Shown here in pieces: positions 35,425-44,407 of a stretch of DNA of 64,000 nt. The stretch comes from Lachnospiraceae bacterium 3-1. GTDB taxonomy: Bacteria; Bacillota; Clostridia; Lachnospirales; Lachnospiraceae. The stretch lies in assembly GCA_000403255.2 (NCBI GenBank), contig KE159582.1, forward strand, positions 661,853-725,852, given 5' to 3'. The notes under the pieces were generated by a model that did no database searches, was not told the origin of the DNA, and was given only the letters and a program-made list of their open reading frames with translations. Numbering within the stretch: position 1 is the first letter of the stretch; each line of letters begins with the position of its first letter. A program made the position numbers and the translations under genes.

Positions 35425-35886
35425 ATGAGCATTATCTGGAAGTACCTTGACAAGCGGTCGGCGGCCGTGGACGCACTGAAGGATTACAGCAGCATGAAAT
35501 TCATCATTGACCACACGGATGATGAGATAAAGGCGGCATATGAGAAAATGGGCGGCGTCAGCAGCCCGCAGTCTGACGGGATGCCCCATACGCACAATCC
35601 CCATGCTGTGGAGGACAGGATGATAAAGGGCATCGAGGAGATTGATGTGCTGAAGGAGCGTTACCGTCAGGCAGTGGAATATATGGCGTGGTTCCTCCCG
35701 GCATGGGAGGAACTTTCGGAGGATGAGCGGTATGTGCTGGAAGCCTTTTATGGTGACGGCAACGAATATGGCAGCAGCATTATCTATAAAATCGCAGACC
35801 ATTTCCACATTGAGCAGAGTTCCGCCTATAACAAAAAGAACCGTGCGCTGCACCACCTCACCATCCTGCTTTTTGGGAAAAGCTGA
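35425..35886 (+). CDS. Sigma-like (DUF1492/ArpU-type) late regulator
   Basis: 153 aa from the ATG at 35425 (GGAGG upstream). Helical protein with a C-terminal helix-turn-helix (SEDERYVLEAFYGDGNEYGS, KIADHFHIEQSSAYNKKNRA) like the ArpU/DUF1492 activators that switch on late genes in Firmicute phages. It sits between the replication and packaging modules, the expected place. It is preceded by an approximately 110-base non-coding gap. It may act at the repeated promoter elements further downstream (inference). Confidence 0.75.
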   Translation: MSIIWKYLDKRSAAVDALKDYSSMKFIIDHTDDEIKAAYEKMGGVSSPQSDGMPHTHNPHAVEDRMIKGIEEIDVLKERYRQAVEYMAWFLPAWEELSEDERYVLEAFYGDGNEYGSSIIYKIADHFHIEQSSAYNKKNRALHHLTILLFGKS

Positions 35887-35963
35887 AATTCATGAAAATA
35901 GGAGTGGATATATTTCCCCATTGACGGTAATATGCACCATACCAAAACGAGAGGAGGTGCAGG

Positions 35964-36425
35964 ATGGCAGAAGAGGATGAAGTTTCAAGGATCATGGCGG
36001 TGGCGGAGAAATACAGCGATTACTGGAATGAGTGGCATTCGGACATCGCCATTGGCAGGAAAGGACCGAACTTTTTCTATGTGTACAACGACCAGTACCG
36101 TTACTTTGAGGTGTTTGAGGAATTCAGCACGGCGGAGGAACTGGAGAAGCTGATCATCGGAACCATGGCGGAGAACATGGAGACCTTCAATGCCGTGGCG
36201 CTGGAGAACACGCAGAAGATGTTTGAAAACCTGGACATCAACGAGAACGTCGGCAGTTACGACCCGGACTTCCACATCTACAAGCTGCTTCGGCAGATGG
36301 AGATCATGACGGGGCAGTTGGAACACTGGTCGGAACTTGTGGCAGGCACATACCGGTCATTTGCAAATGTCTGTAAAGACATGAAATTTGGCGGGAAAAA
36401 ACCGGGCGGGGACACACATGAGTAA
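35964..36425 (+). CDS. Phage protein of unknown function
   Basis: 153 aa, with GAGGAGG before the ATG. Acidic and helical (MAEEDEVSRIMAVAEKYSDY, LEKLIIGTMAENMETFN), with a central aromatic stretch GPNFFYVYNDQYRYFEVFEE. No domain recognised; it lies between the late regulator and the HNH endonuclease. Confidence 0.6.
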   Translation: MAEEDEVSRIMAVAEKYSDYWNEWHSDIAIGRKGPNFFYVYNDQYRYFEVFEEFSTAEELEKLIIGTMAENMETFNAVALENTQKMFENLDINENVGSYDPDFHIYKLLRQMEIMTGQLEHWSELVAGTYRSFANVCKDMKFGGKKPGGDTHE

Positions 36426-36552
36426 TTCCGTGTAAAATGTTTGCCATATGGCGTGGTATACTGACATTATCGAAAACTGCATAAAGACAGACGGCCTTCG
36501 TGGGAAACTTCTCCTGCGGGGGCTTTCTTTATGCCATGAGGAGGTGAGAGCA

Positions 36553-36912
36553 ATGCCAAGGAAACCGAAGAGGCCGTGTTCCTTCCCCGGATGCCCGAAG
36601 CTGACAGAGGGGCGCTTTTGTGAGGAGCATGAAAAGCAGGAGAACCGCCGCTACGAGAAGTACGACCGTGACCCGGCTGTACGCCGTAGGTACGGCAGAG
36701 CGTGGAAACGAATCCGTGACCGCTACGCCGCCAAGCACCCGTTCTGTGAGGAGTGTTATAAGAAAGGGCTGCTGCATCCTGTGGAGGAGGTACACCACAA
36801 ACTGCCGCTGGCAGAGGGCGGCACCCATGATGAGTCAAACCTTGTGTCGCTGTGCCAGCCGTGCCATGCCAGGATTCATGCGGAGCGTGGCGACAGGTGG
36901 CATAAGCATTAA
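36553..36912 (+). CDS. HNH endonuclease
   Basis: 119 aa from the ATG at 36553 (GAGGAGG upstream). N-terminal zinc-binding cysteines (CSFPGCPKLTEGRFCEEH). HNH core with the first His in VEEVHHKLPLAEGG, the Asn in DESNLVSLCQPCH and the terminal His in ARIHAERG. HNH proteins next to the terminase are needed for cos cleavage in many siphoviruses, and this one directly precedes the small terminase. Confidence 0.9.
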   Translation: MPRKPKRPCSFPGCPKLTEGRFCEEHEKQENRRYEKYDRDPAVRRRYGRAWKRIRDRYAAKHPFCEECYKKGLLHPVEEVHHKLPLAEGGTHDESNLVSLCQPCHARIHAERGDRWHKH

Positions 36913-37038
36913 TTTATTTTATGGGAATCAGTGCTGTGTTGATTTATGCTGTGGAGGTTTCTGCTGACCCGGAGGGGCGGTCGGAATCTCTACAGCAGAT
37001 ATTCTGTGGAACGGGCGTGGGGTCACACGCACAAAAAC

Positions 37039-37119
37039 CGGAAATCAAACGGGGGATTGCCCCGCCCTGATTTTCCGCATTCCATAGGCTTTTTAAGGTG
37101 CTGTGGCGTTTGATTTCCG
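37039..37119. repeat. Inverted repeat next to the small terminase, candidate cos/terminase site
   Basis: A perfect 13-bp inverted repeat (cggaaatcaaacg at 37039-37051, its complement at 37107-37119) spans 55 bases in the 250-base gap between HNH and terminase genes. A related string (aaacgaaatcaaag) recurs at 37131. Packaging sites typically lie here; a stem-loop in the leader is the alternative. Confidence 0.4.
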
Positions 37120-37160
37120 CAGCTTTTTTCAAACGAAATCAAAGAAACGGGGTGAAAACA

Positions 37161-37694
37161 GTGGCAAAAGACGGCAGCAACCGTGGCGGCGCAAGGCCGG
37201 GGGCAGGGCGCAAGCCCAAGGCGCTCACGGAGAAGATCAGCGAGGGGAAAACGGCTGCGGTTATGATGGAGCCTGCCGAACTGGAGGGCGTGGATGTGCC
37301 GCCCGTGAAGGACTTCCTCAAATCCCCGCAGAAGAGCGGGCGGGAGCTGGTGGCGGAGGAAGTGTACCAGGAAACCTATGCCTGGCTGAAAGCGAGGGGA
37401 TGTGAAAAGCTGGTCACCGTGCAGATGGTGGAGCAGTACGCCATGAGCGTGTCCCGGTGGATTCAGTGCGAGGAGATCGTGTCCTCCACGGGCTTCCTTG
37501 CGAAACACCCGACCACGGGGGCTGCCATCGCATCCCCCTATGTCACCATGAGCCAGTCCTACATGAAGCAGACCAATTACTGCTGGATGCAGATATACCA
37601 GATCGTGAAGGAGAACTGCTCGGTGGAATTCCAGGGCAACACGCCCCAGGATGATGTGATGGAGCGGCTGCTCCGCGCAAGGAAAGGAGTGTAG
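37161..37694 (+). CDS. Phage terminase small subunit (P27 family)
   Basis: 177 aa from the GTG at 37161. Family opening GGARPGAGRKPKALTEKI, then a helical DNA-binding/oligomerisation region (VEQYAMSVSRWIQCEEIVSS and YMKQTNYCWMQIYQIVKENC). It recognises the packaging site and recruits the large subunit, which here lies 12 kb further on, separated by methyltransferases and the amidoligase module; this separation is unusual. Confidence 0.88.
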   Translation: MAKDGSNRGGARPGAGRKPKALTEKISEGKTAAVMMEPAELEGVDVPPVKDFLKSPQKSGRELVAEEVYQETYAWLKARGCEKLVTVQMVEQYAMSVSRWIQCEEIVSSTGFLAKHPTTGAAIASPYVTMSQSYMKQTNYCWMQIYQIVKENCSVEFQGNTPQDDVMERLLRARKGV

Positions 37695-37701
37695 ATAAAA
37701 A

Positions 37702-38958
37702 ATGGGTAAGACGACAACCGAGATGCAGCTCATCCCTTTGGGGAAGCTGGTGCCGTATGTGAACAACGCACGGACGCACTCGCCGGAGCAGCTTGCGAAG
37801 CTCCGCTCATCCCTGCGGGAGTTCGGCTTCATCAACCCGGTCATCATCGACCGGGATTTCAATGTCATTGCGGGGCATGGCAGGATCATGGCGGCGAAGG
37901 AGGAAGGGATTGCAGAGATCCCGTGTGTATTTGTGGATTATCTGACGGAGGCGCAGAAGAAAGCCTACATCCTTGCGGATAACCGCATGGCTCTGGATGC
38001 CGGGTGGGATGAGGAACTGCTCCGTATTGAGATTGAATCCCTGCAGGGCGCGGATTTTGATGTGTCGCTGACAGGCTTCGGTGAGGATGAGATTGCAGAC
38101 CTCTTTGCCGGGGATAGTGAAAAAGATGTGAAAGATGATGATTTTGACCTTTCCGCCGCACTGGAGAAAGCGGCGTTCGTGGAGTGGGGCGACATCTGGA
38201 CGGTGGGCAGGCACAGGCTGATGTGCGGCGACGCCACCAGCACGGAGGACGTGGCGGCGCTCATGGATGGGAAGAAGGCAAACCTCATCGTGACGGACCC
38301 GCCGTATAACGTCGCATTCAAGAGCGGCAGCGGGCTTTCCATCCAGAATGACAGCATGGAGAACGGGGAGTTCTACACTTTTCTGTACAATTCCTTCCAG
38401 AACATTGCGGAGCATCTGGAGAAGGGCGGCGCGGCATATGTGTTCCATGCGGACACGGAGGGGCTGAATTTCCGCAAGGCATTTGTGGATGCGGGGTTCC
38501 ACCTGGCGGGCGTGTGCATCTGGGTGAAGAATTCCCTCGTGCTTGGGCGCTCGGACTACCAGTGGCAGCATGAGCCTGTGCTGTACGGTTTTCTGAAGAA
38601 CGGGAAGCACCCGTGGTATTCCGACCGGAAGCAGACCACCATCTGGAACTACGACAAGCCGAAGCGGAACAAAAACCACCCGACCTCAAAGCCGCTTGAC
38701 CTGCTCGGATACCCGATCTGCAATTCCTCTCAGGAGAATGCCATCGTGCTGGACACCTTCGGCGGCAGCGGCTCCACGATGATGGCGTGTGAGCAGACAA
38801 ACCGTATCTGCTGCATGATGGAGTTGGATGAGAAGTACGCGTCCGTCATCCTGCGGAGGTATGTGGAGGACACCGGGGATTCGGAAAATGTGTTTGTGGA
38901 GCGGGGCGGGGAGAAAATCCCGTACTCCGCACTGGTAAAGGAGGTGGAGACAGAATGA
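37702..38958 (+). CDS. ParB-like domain fused to a DNA amino-methyltransferase
   Basis: 418 aa. ParB/sulfiredoxin-type domain (about 8-95: VPYVNNARTHSPEQLAKL, NVIAGHGRIMAAKEEGI) followed by an N4/N6 methyltransferase with DPPY at 199-202 and the SAM-binding FGGSGSTMMACEQ near residue 350, i.e. a beta-type motif order (catalytic motif first). The TSKPLDLLGYPI segment is typical. The enzyme would methylate adenine (N6) or cytosine (N4) and protect phage DNA. No restriction enzyme is adjacent. It overlaps the next gene by four bases. Confidence 0.93.
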   Translation: MGKTTTEMQLIPLGKLVPYVNNARTHSPEQLAKLRSSLREFGFINPVIIDRDFNVIAGHGRIMAAKEEGIAEIPCVFVDYLTEAQKKAYILADNRMALDAGWDEELLRIEIESLQGADFDVSLTGFGEDEIADLFAGDSEKDVKDDDFDLSAALEKAAFVEWGDIWTVGRHRLMCGDATSTEDVAALMDGKKANLIVTDPPYNVAFKSGSGLSIQNDSMENGEFYTFLYNSFQNIAEHLEKGGAAYVFHADTEGLNFRKAFVDAGFHLAGVCIWVKNSLVLGRSDYQWQHEPVLYGFLKNGKHPWYSDRKQTTIWNYDKPKRNKNHPTSKPLDLLGYPICNSSQENAIVLDTFGGSGSTMMACEQTNRICCMMELDEKYASVILRRYVEDTGDSENVFVERGGEKIPYSALVKEVETE

Positions 38959-41360
38959 ATGCGGACGCTATAGATATCCATAGAAGCAGATCCGGCACTG
39001 GCAGCGGAGACACACCGAATCCGCAGACTGCGGATTCACGGCTGACCCTCGGAAGCCTCTTTGACGGCTCCGGGGGATTCCCGCTCGGCGGTCTGCTTGC
39101 GGGTATCACTCCTTTATGGGCATCAGAAATTGAGCCGTTCCCCATCCGTGTGACAACAAAGCGGCTGCCCTCCGTGGAACACCTGGGCGATATCAACAGC
39201 ATCCGCGGGGATGGAATAGAGCCGGTGGACATCATCACCTTCGGCTCGCCCTGCACGGATATGTCGGTGGCGGGAAAGCGGGCGGGGCTTGGCGGGCAGC
39301 AGTCCTGCCTGTTCTATCAGGCAATACGAATCGTAAAGGAAATGAGGTGTGCAACAGATGGAAAATATCCAAGGTTTATCGTGTGGGAGAATGTCCCCGG
39401 AGCCTTCTCGTCCAACAAAGGGGAGGACTTCAAGGCCGTCCTCGAAGCGGTCTGCTCCGTCAAAGACGAAAGTATTTCTGTACCTGGACCTCCAAAAGGG
39501 AAGTGGGCAAACGCAGGAACTGTCGTGGGGGACGGATTTTCCCTCGCATGGCGGGTGCTTGACGCCCAATTTTGGGGAATCCCCCAGCGGAGAAAACGCA
39601 TCTACCTTGTCGCAGATTTTACAGGCGGGAGTGCCGGAAAGGTATTATTTGAGTCCGAAGGCGTGTCTGGGTATTCTGCGGAGGGCTTCCGTGCGTGGCA
39701 AGGAGCTGCCGGAGGTGCTGCGGATCGCGCTGGAGCGGCAGGCGGCATCTGCCGGGGCATAGTATGTCTTAATGACCAGGGTGGGCAGAGGATGGATGTG
39801 ACGGATGACATGACCTGCACTTTGCGGGCAGAGGCGCACCATCCGCCGTGTGTGCTGGAATCAGCAGGTTTCTGCACGGAGCATTCCGCACAGGCGCGGG
39901 GGATTGGGTACGGGGAGGAAACCTCGCCCACGCTCCGTGCCGGGACGGTCCCTGCGGCGGTGGCACTGGAGAACCACCCTGCGGACAGCCGTGTGAAGCT
40001 GTCGGGGGACGGCAAGGTACAGACGCTGACATCCCGGATGGGGACCGGCGGCGGGAATGTACCGATGGTCATGAGCCAGGAGGATGCCGCCATGGAAGCG
40101 GAACTTTATGAGAACCATTCACAGGATACGAGATACACGGGGCCTTTGGAAACAGCGCCCACGGTCAGCTCCACCTACGGCATGGGCGGGAACAACCAGC
40201 CGTTCGTGGTGGAAACGCCCAAGACGTTGAAAATCCGCTCCGGCTGTGAGGGCGGCGGGAAAGGGGCGATCATACAGGACGACAAATCCGCAACGCTCTC
40301 CTGCAACAATGACCAGACGGTGTTCGTGCCGTTCTGCAAGGGATACCGCGCCCACTGCAAAGGGGATGCACCAACATGGAAGGACGGGAAGGTGGCAAAC
40401 ACGCTGAACACCTTTGATGTGGGGGAAAGCCACTGCAACGAGCTGGTGGTGCAGGCATACGGCATCTGCTCCAAGGACAGCAATGCCATGAAATCGGATA
40501 ACCCGCACAGCGGATTCTATGAGGCGGATACTTCCCGGACACTGGATGGGAACGGCGGGAACCCCTCCTGCAACCAGGGCGGCATTGCCGTGGTAGAGCC
40601 AGGCGCGATGTCGGCGTTCCACATCAACCAGAGGGACGAGGTCATCGACCTGCAGGGGAAGTCCGGGGCGCTGATGGCGACACGGAATATGCAGATGCAG
40701 ACCTTTGTCCTGCAGGGCTCCATGATCGGGCGGGATGACAGGAACGGGCCGCAGGGCAGCGGCATCAATGAGGATGTTTCCTTTACGCTGGATGCCACGG
40801 ACCGGCACGCAGTCGCGCAGCCAACCTACTGCACCAGTAAGAATTCCCATTTTACACGGGCAGAGAAAGAGCTGGCGAATACGCTGGTGGCTACGGATTA
40901 TAAGGACCCTCCTGTCATCAACGATGTGCAGACTGCATCCGGAAAGGAAGTGTTCGGCACACTTTCCGCAAGCATGGGCTCCAAGCAGTGGCTCGGCAAC
41001 CAGGAGGCATTCAGCGGGGACTACCATATCATGGAGCCGGAATATATCGTCCGCAGGCTGACGCCGACGGAATGTGCGAGGCTGCAGGGCTTCCCGGACT
41101 GGTGGTGCAGCGGCCTTGGGACGGAAGAGCCAACGGAGGATGACCTTGCCTTCTGGCGGGAGGTCTTTGAAACCCATAGGAAGATTGCAGGGACTTCCAC
41201 CAAGCCGAAGACCGATAAGCAGATCATCAAGTGGCTGAAAGACCCGCATTCGGATTCCGCTGAATATAAGATGTGGGGAAACGGCGTGGCGCTGCCGAAT
41301 GTCTATTTCGTGCTTTCGGGCATTGTGTATTACGCACAGTTCCCGGACTTTTTATTGTGA
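38955..41360 (+). CDS. C5 DNA cytosine methyltransferase with a repeat array
   Basis: 801 aa, about twice the usual size. Motif I LFDGSGGFPLGG (35-46), catalytic PC in TFGSPCTDMS (99-100), motif VI WENVPGAF (144-151) and QFWGIPQRRKRIYLVA. C-terminal motifs IX-X are RRLTPTECARLQGFPDW and MWGNGVALPNVYFV. Between about residues 265 and 690, where the target-recognition domain belongs, lie some ten degenerate units of 30-50 residues, each centred on a TL-x-A/S-type strand and often a GxGGNxPxV segment. Probably self-protects phage DNA against host restriction. Confidence 0.92.
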   Translation: MNADAIDIHRSRSGTGSGDTPNPQTADSRLTLGSLFDGSGGFPLGGLLAGITPLWASEIEPFPIRVTTKRLPSVEHLGDINSIRGDGIEPVDIITFGSPCTDMSVAGKRAGLGGQQSCLFYQAIRIVKEMRCATDGKYPRFIVWENVPGAFSSNKGEDFKAVLEAVCSVKDESISVPGPPKGKWANAGTVVGDGFSLAWRVLDAQFWGIPQRRKRIYLVADFTGGSAGKVLFESEGVSGYSAEGFRAWQGAAGGAADRAGAAGGICRGIVCLNDQGGQRMDVTDDMTCTLRAEAHHPPCVLESAGFCTEHSAQARGIGYGEETSPTLRAGTVPAAVALENHPADSRVKLSGDGKVQTLTSRMGTGGGNVPMVMSQEDAAMEAELYENHSQDTRYTGPLETAPTVSSTYGMGGNNQPFVVETPKTLKIRSGCEGGGKGAIIQDDKSATLSCNNDQTVFVPFCKGYRAHCKGDAPTWKDGKVANTLNTFDVGESHCNELVVQAYGICSKDSNAMKSDNPHSGFYEADTSRTLDGNGGNPSCNQGGIAVVEPGAMSAFHINQRDEVIDLQGKSGALMATRNMQMQTFVLQGSMIGRDDRNGPQGSGINEDVSFTLDATDRHAVAQPTYCTSKNSHFTRAEKELANTLVATDYKDPPVINDVQTASGKEVFGTLSASMGSKQWLGNQEAFSGDYHIMEPEYIVRRLTPTECARLQGFPDWWCSGLGTEEPTEDDLAFWREVFETHRKIAGTSTKPKTDKQIIKWLKDPHSDSAEYKMWGNGVALPNVYFVLSGIVYYAQFPDFLL

Positions 41361-41379
41361 TATTTTTTCTCACATACCG

Positions 41380-41421
41380 CTTGCTATTTCTGCCGTTCAG
41401 AGTGATTAATGTAGTACCGAA
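41380..41421 (+). promoter_or_regulatory. Repeated phage promoter element, copy 1
   Basis: TTGCTA, 17 bases, GATTAA, then a conserved downstream GTAGTACCGAAA. The block CAGAGTGATTAATG in the spacer and -10 region matches copies 2 and 3 (TAGAGCGAATATGTG). Located about 40 bases before the start at 41443. Confidence 0.6.
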
Positions 41422-41442
41422 AAACGAAGGAGGTACAAAAAA

Positions 41443-42318
41443 ATGAGGTTTGAATTCAACAGGACAGGGGCAGAAAGAAAAGCACTGGTGCAGGCGATGG
41501 GGGAGATTTTAGAGGTAAAGCCGAAGTACCTCGGAATGCCGACAGCGGCTTACCAGGTGGATTACTTCCGCATCGACAAGACCGGCGCGGTGGAGTTTGA
41601 CGACCGGGCAGATAGTGAGGAAATAGAAAACCTGCTGGAGCGGCTTGCTGAACGGGGGATTGTCGCAGCCCCGGCAGAAACGGCACAAGAGGCCGGCACG
41701 GAGGAAGAAAATGCGGATGCGGAAAATAATGCGGAGGAGCAGGAAACGGAGGCACAGGGGGCAGATCTGGGGCTTACGGTGGCAATGCCGAGGGATTCCT
41801 TCACGGATGCCGCGCTGGAGAACCTGCAGAAGCTGGTGGATGCCAAAGGGAGCCTGATTAAAAAGGCGCTGGCGGTTGACAGCCTCCCGATTGAAACGGA
41901 CGGGGAGAAGGTTTCCTTCCCATGGTTTGCGGAGGGGCAGGACAGCGAATCGGTGAAAGCCTACACCCATTTCATTGCCGCCATCTGCGACATGGCAAGA
42001 AACCAGAAGCGCGTCACTGCAAAGGAAAAGCCTGCGGACAACGAAAAGTACGCATTCCGGTGTTTCCTGCTCCGGCTCGGATTCATCGGGGCGGAATATA
42101 AAGGGGAGCGGAAAATCCTGCTGAAGAACCTCTCCGGCAGCTCGGCTTTCAAGAACGGCGAGCCTAAAAACGGAACGCTCCGGCCGGAGCCGGTCAATCC
42201 TTCCATGCGGGTGGATGCCGGAGAGCATCCAGAACTGACAGAGGAACTGCTTGATGAGATGCTGGTACAGCAGGTCAATAACGGATTCGGAGGTGCGGCA
42301 GATGGGATTTCCGAGTAG
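41443..42318 (+). CDS. Phage protein with an amidoligase-like C-terminal tail
   Basis: 291 aa, GGAGG upstream. N-terminal conserved part (MRFEFNRTGAERKALVQAMG, then KYLGMPTAAYQVDYF), an acidic Glu/Ala linker (about 85-110) and a second domain (about 115-215). Near residues 200-245 it carries YAFRCFLLRLGFIGAEYK and a following LxxL/FKNG segment, clearly related to the C-terminus of the amidoligase at 46771 (YAMRTWLLRLGFIGDEFK). The shared tail suggests both bind the same partner. Function unknown. Confidence 0.65.
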   Translation: MRFEFNRTGAERKALVQAMGEILEVKPKYLGMPTAAYQVDYFRIDKTGAVEFDDRADSEEIENLLERLAERGIVAAPAETAQEAGTEEENADAENNAEEQETEAQGADLGLTVAMPRDSFTDAALENLQKLVDAKGSLIKKALAVDSLPIETDGEKVSFPWFAEGQDSESVKAYTHFIAAICDMARNQKRVTAKEKPADNEKYAFRCFLLRLGFIGAEYKGERKILLKNLSGSSAFKNGEPKNGTLRPEPVNPSMRVDAGEHPELTEELLDEMLVQQVNNGFGGAADGISE

Positions 42319-42778
42319 GGAGGTTGTGGAGCGCATCCGCAGGGAGTACCCTGCGGGGACGCGGGTGGAGCTTCTGCGGATGGACGATGTGCAGGCTCCG
42401 CCTATCGGGACAAAGGGAACCGTGACGGGCGTGGATGACACGGCGAGCGTCATGGTCGCATGGGACAATGGCAGCCATCTCCATGCAATTTACGGCGAGG
42501 ATAAAATACGCAGGATACCACTGGAAAGGAAGGATAACGGGATGAACGCAAAACAGGCTTTTGAGAAACTTGGATACACGCAGGTGCGGGCGGATGACGA
42601 CTACATCATTTATGAAAAAGAGATTGACGGCGGGGCAGACAAAAAGGTGGTAGATTTCTGCACCCAGTTGGAAAATGTCAGGGTCAGCTTTGAAAGTGAG
42701 ATGGATACGCCAAGCATTGATATGGGGCTTTTCAAGGCAATTTCGGTACAGCTTGCGGAACTTGGCTGGGCGCAGTAA
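42302..42778 (+). CDS. DUF4314 domain protein
   Basis: 158 aa from the ATG at 42302 (GGAGG upstream), overlapping the previous gene by 17 bases. DUF4314 at about 8-75 (YPAGTRVELLRMDDVQAPPI, GTKGTVTGVDDTASVMVAWD), an SH3-like small barrel. A second small domain (MNAKQAFEKLGYTQVRADDD, then a strand-rich end) may once have been a separate gene, since it begins at an internal Met. Role unknown. Confidence 0.75.
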   Translation: MGFPSREVVERIRREYPAGTRVELLRMDDVQAPPIGTKGTVTGVDDTASVMVAWDNGSHLHAIYGEDKIRRIPLERKDNGMNAKQAFEKLGYTQVRADDDYIIYEKEIDGGADKKVVDFCTQLENVRVSFESEMDTPSIDMGLFKAISVQLAELGWAQ

Positions 42779-42862
42779 ACCCGGCTCTGCCAAGCCGGAT
42801 AACCTGCCATAAAATACACAAATTCCGGCCTGAATCATTGTGTAATATATGCTCCGAATTGA

Positions 42863-42908
42863 CTTGCTATTATCCCCTTTTAGAGCGAATATGTGTACTA
42901 CCGAAAGG
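42863..42908 (+). promoter_or_regulatory. Repeated phage promoter element, copy 2
   Basis: TTGCTA, 17 bases, GAATAT, then GTGTACTACCGAAAGG. The preceding tgctccgaattgac is shared with copy 3. It lies about 35 bases before the amidoligase start. Confidence 0.65.
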
Positions 42909-42940
42909 GAAAACACACAAAGAAAACGGAGGAAAACAGC

Positions 42941-43293
42941 ATGAACGCAAAGTTAGCAAGGCAGGTCGAGGAGATGAAAAAGCAGACCATCGGGGTTGAG
43001 GTGGAGATGAACAGCATCGCAAGGAGCAGGGCGGCGAAGGTCGCAGCGGACTTCTTCGGAACAGGGCGCTACGAGGATACGGCAAGACGGAACGGCTACT
43101 ACACCTGGAGCGCATGGGACGCGCAGGGCAGGGAATGGAAATTCCAGAGGGACGTGAGCATCGCAGGACCGGACAGCGAAAAGTGCGAACTGGTGACGCC
43201 GATCCTCACCTACGCAGACATCGAAACCCTGCAGGAGCTCATCCGGCAGCTGCGGCACGCCGGAGCGAAAAGCGACGCAGGAAGGGGCTGCGG
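42941..43293 (+). pseudogene. Amidoligase-family protein, 5' part (split by transposon)
   Basis: About 118 codons from the ATG at 42941 (GGAGG upstream). The start KKQTIGVEVEMNSIARSRAA is the first strand of the amidoligase (glutamine-synthetase-like/ATP-grasp-related) fold, and GREWKFQRDVSI carries a further conserved acidic/basic strand. The frame reaches GCGV and would continue with the metal-binding His motif, but the RIT element interrupts it here; the remaining codons to the stop at 43381 are transposon sequence. The 3' part resumes in frame at 46771. The gene is disrupted. Confidence 0.9.
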
Positions 43294-43331
43294 GGTCCAT
43301 TATGCATCGCTCAGAATTATAAAAAAGATTT
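43294..43331 (+). repeat. RIT terminal inverted repeat, left
   Basis: Starts ggtccattatgcatcg and matches the inverse complement of the right repeat at 34 of 38 positions, the first 16 being identical. Confidence 0.9.
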
Positions 43332-43375
43332 TGAAAAAACCGCCGTTTTATCAAGCCTGTTTTGTCAAAATCTTT
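43324..43375 (-). terminator. Terminator-like stem of the recombinase trio
   Basis: A perfect 11-bp inverted repeat (aaagattttga at 43324-43334, tcaaaatcttt at 43365-43375) with a 30-base loop lies ten bases past the ritC stop. Read on the minus strand, the stem is followed by a T-rich run (tttttataa). It overlaps the inner end of the left terminal repeat. Confidence 0.5.
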
Positions 43376-43384
43376 CCATAATAA

Positions 43385-44407
43385 TCATTCGCAGTATTTA
43401 TTAAGCCAGTCAAGAAGCGATGGGTTATTCCGGTATTCGATCGGTGCTGTGTCAGGGGATTTTATCTGTTCACTTGCCGCTTTGAGTGCATCCTGACGCT
43501 GCCTGCTGTCAATCCGCGCATATACCTCAGTTGTTTTTATGTGTTCATGCCCAAGCTGGTCACGGATGTAAATAAGGTTCTGCCCGGCCTGCAGCATCAA
43601 CATGGCTTTTGTATGCCTCAGGCAGTGCGGTGTGAGTTTTGCAGGGAAATCCATGGGGCACTCCTCATGGATTTCGGATGTATATTTTTGCAGGATATAT
43701 GTTATCCCTGCCCTTGTGAACTGGTTCCCGCTCCTGTTAAGGAAAAGGAAGCGCCCTGCCTGTGCCGGATTCCGGAGCCCTTCATTATTGAAATAAAGGC
43801 TGAGCAGCTTCGCCGTATTGCTGCTGACGGGGACATACCGGTTTTTGTTCCCTTTTCCATGCACGAGGATCTGAGCCGGGGTTCCGAGACGGACGTCAGA
43901 TACACGGATGCCGACCAGTTCGCTGACCCTCACACCCGTATCTGAAAGGATGGTCAGTATGAGCAGGTCTTTGAACCCATATTTGTTGCTGCTGTCAGGC
44001 CTGGCAAGGAGCATCTCAAGCTGCCCTGCGGTAAGGTACTGCATGGCGGGCTTTTCCTGTTTCTTGGATGGGATCGCAAGTATCTGCTGCATGTTATACA
44101 GGTCCTGCGGTGAATCGGCTTGGACATACCTGCAGAACGACTTTATTGCGGCAAGCCTCTGGTTCCTGGTTGATGCGGAGCATCCCTTTTCTTCAAGCGA
44201 TGACAGGAATGCTTTGATATTGTCAGATGTAAATTCATCCATCGTCACTTTATTGATTGGCTTTTTCAAACTGTCATGGAAAAACGGTATCAGGAGCTGG
44301 AATGTATGGTTGTATGAAATGAATGTGTTCTCAGACAGCCCGCGTTCCCCGCCAAGGTAGGTTGTCAGGAAACGGGAAATATAATACTGCAGGTTTTTAT
44401 CCTTCAT
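43385..44407 (-). CDS. RIT tyrosine recombinase C
   Basis: 340 aa. N-terminal SAM-like core-binding domain (about 5-115: GLSENTFISYNHTFQLLIPF, NQRLAAIKSFCRYVQ), then the catalytic domain with Arg in SDTGVRVSELVGI, Lys in VHGKGNKNRYVPV, H-x-x-R in LTPHCLRHTKAM, His in LGHEHIKTTEVY and the nucleophile Tyr in the same motif. Third gene of the trio; its start overlaps the end of the B gene by 11 bases. Probably acts with A and B in one complex. Confidence 0.9.
   Translation of the reverse strand: MKDKNLQYYISRFLTTYLGGERGLSENTFISYNHTFQLLIPFFHDSLKKPINKVTMDEFTSDNIKAFLSSLEEKGCSASTRNQRLAAIKSFCRYVQADSPQDLYNMQQILAIPSKKQEKPAMQYLTAGQLEMLLARPDSSNKYGFKDLLILTILSDTGVRVSELVGIRVSDVRLGTPAQILVHGKGNKNRYVPVSSNTAKLLSLYFNNEGLRNPAQAGRFLFLNRSGNQFTRAGITYILQKYTSEIHEECPMDFPAKLTPHCLRHTKAMLMLQAGQNLIYIRDQLGHEHIKTTEVYARIDSRQRQDALKAASEQIKSPDTAPIEYRNNPSLLDWLNKYCE

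Noticed and set aside
36448-36912. Longer form of the HNH protein starting at 36448
   Set aside because: The extra 35 residues have no family match, while the ATG at 36553 has a strong ribosome site.
40119-41249. Minus-strand open frame of 376 codons
   Set aside because: It is the shadow of the repeat region of the C5 methyltransferase; high G+C content lengthens antisense frames.
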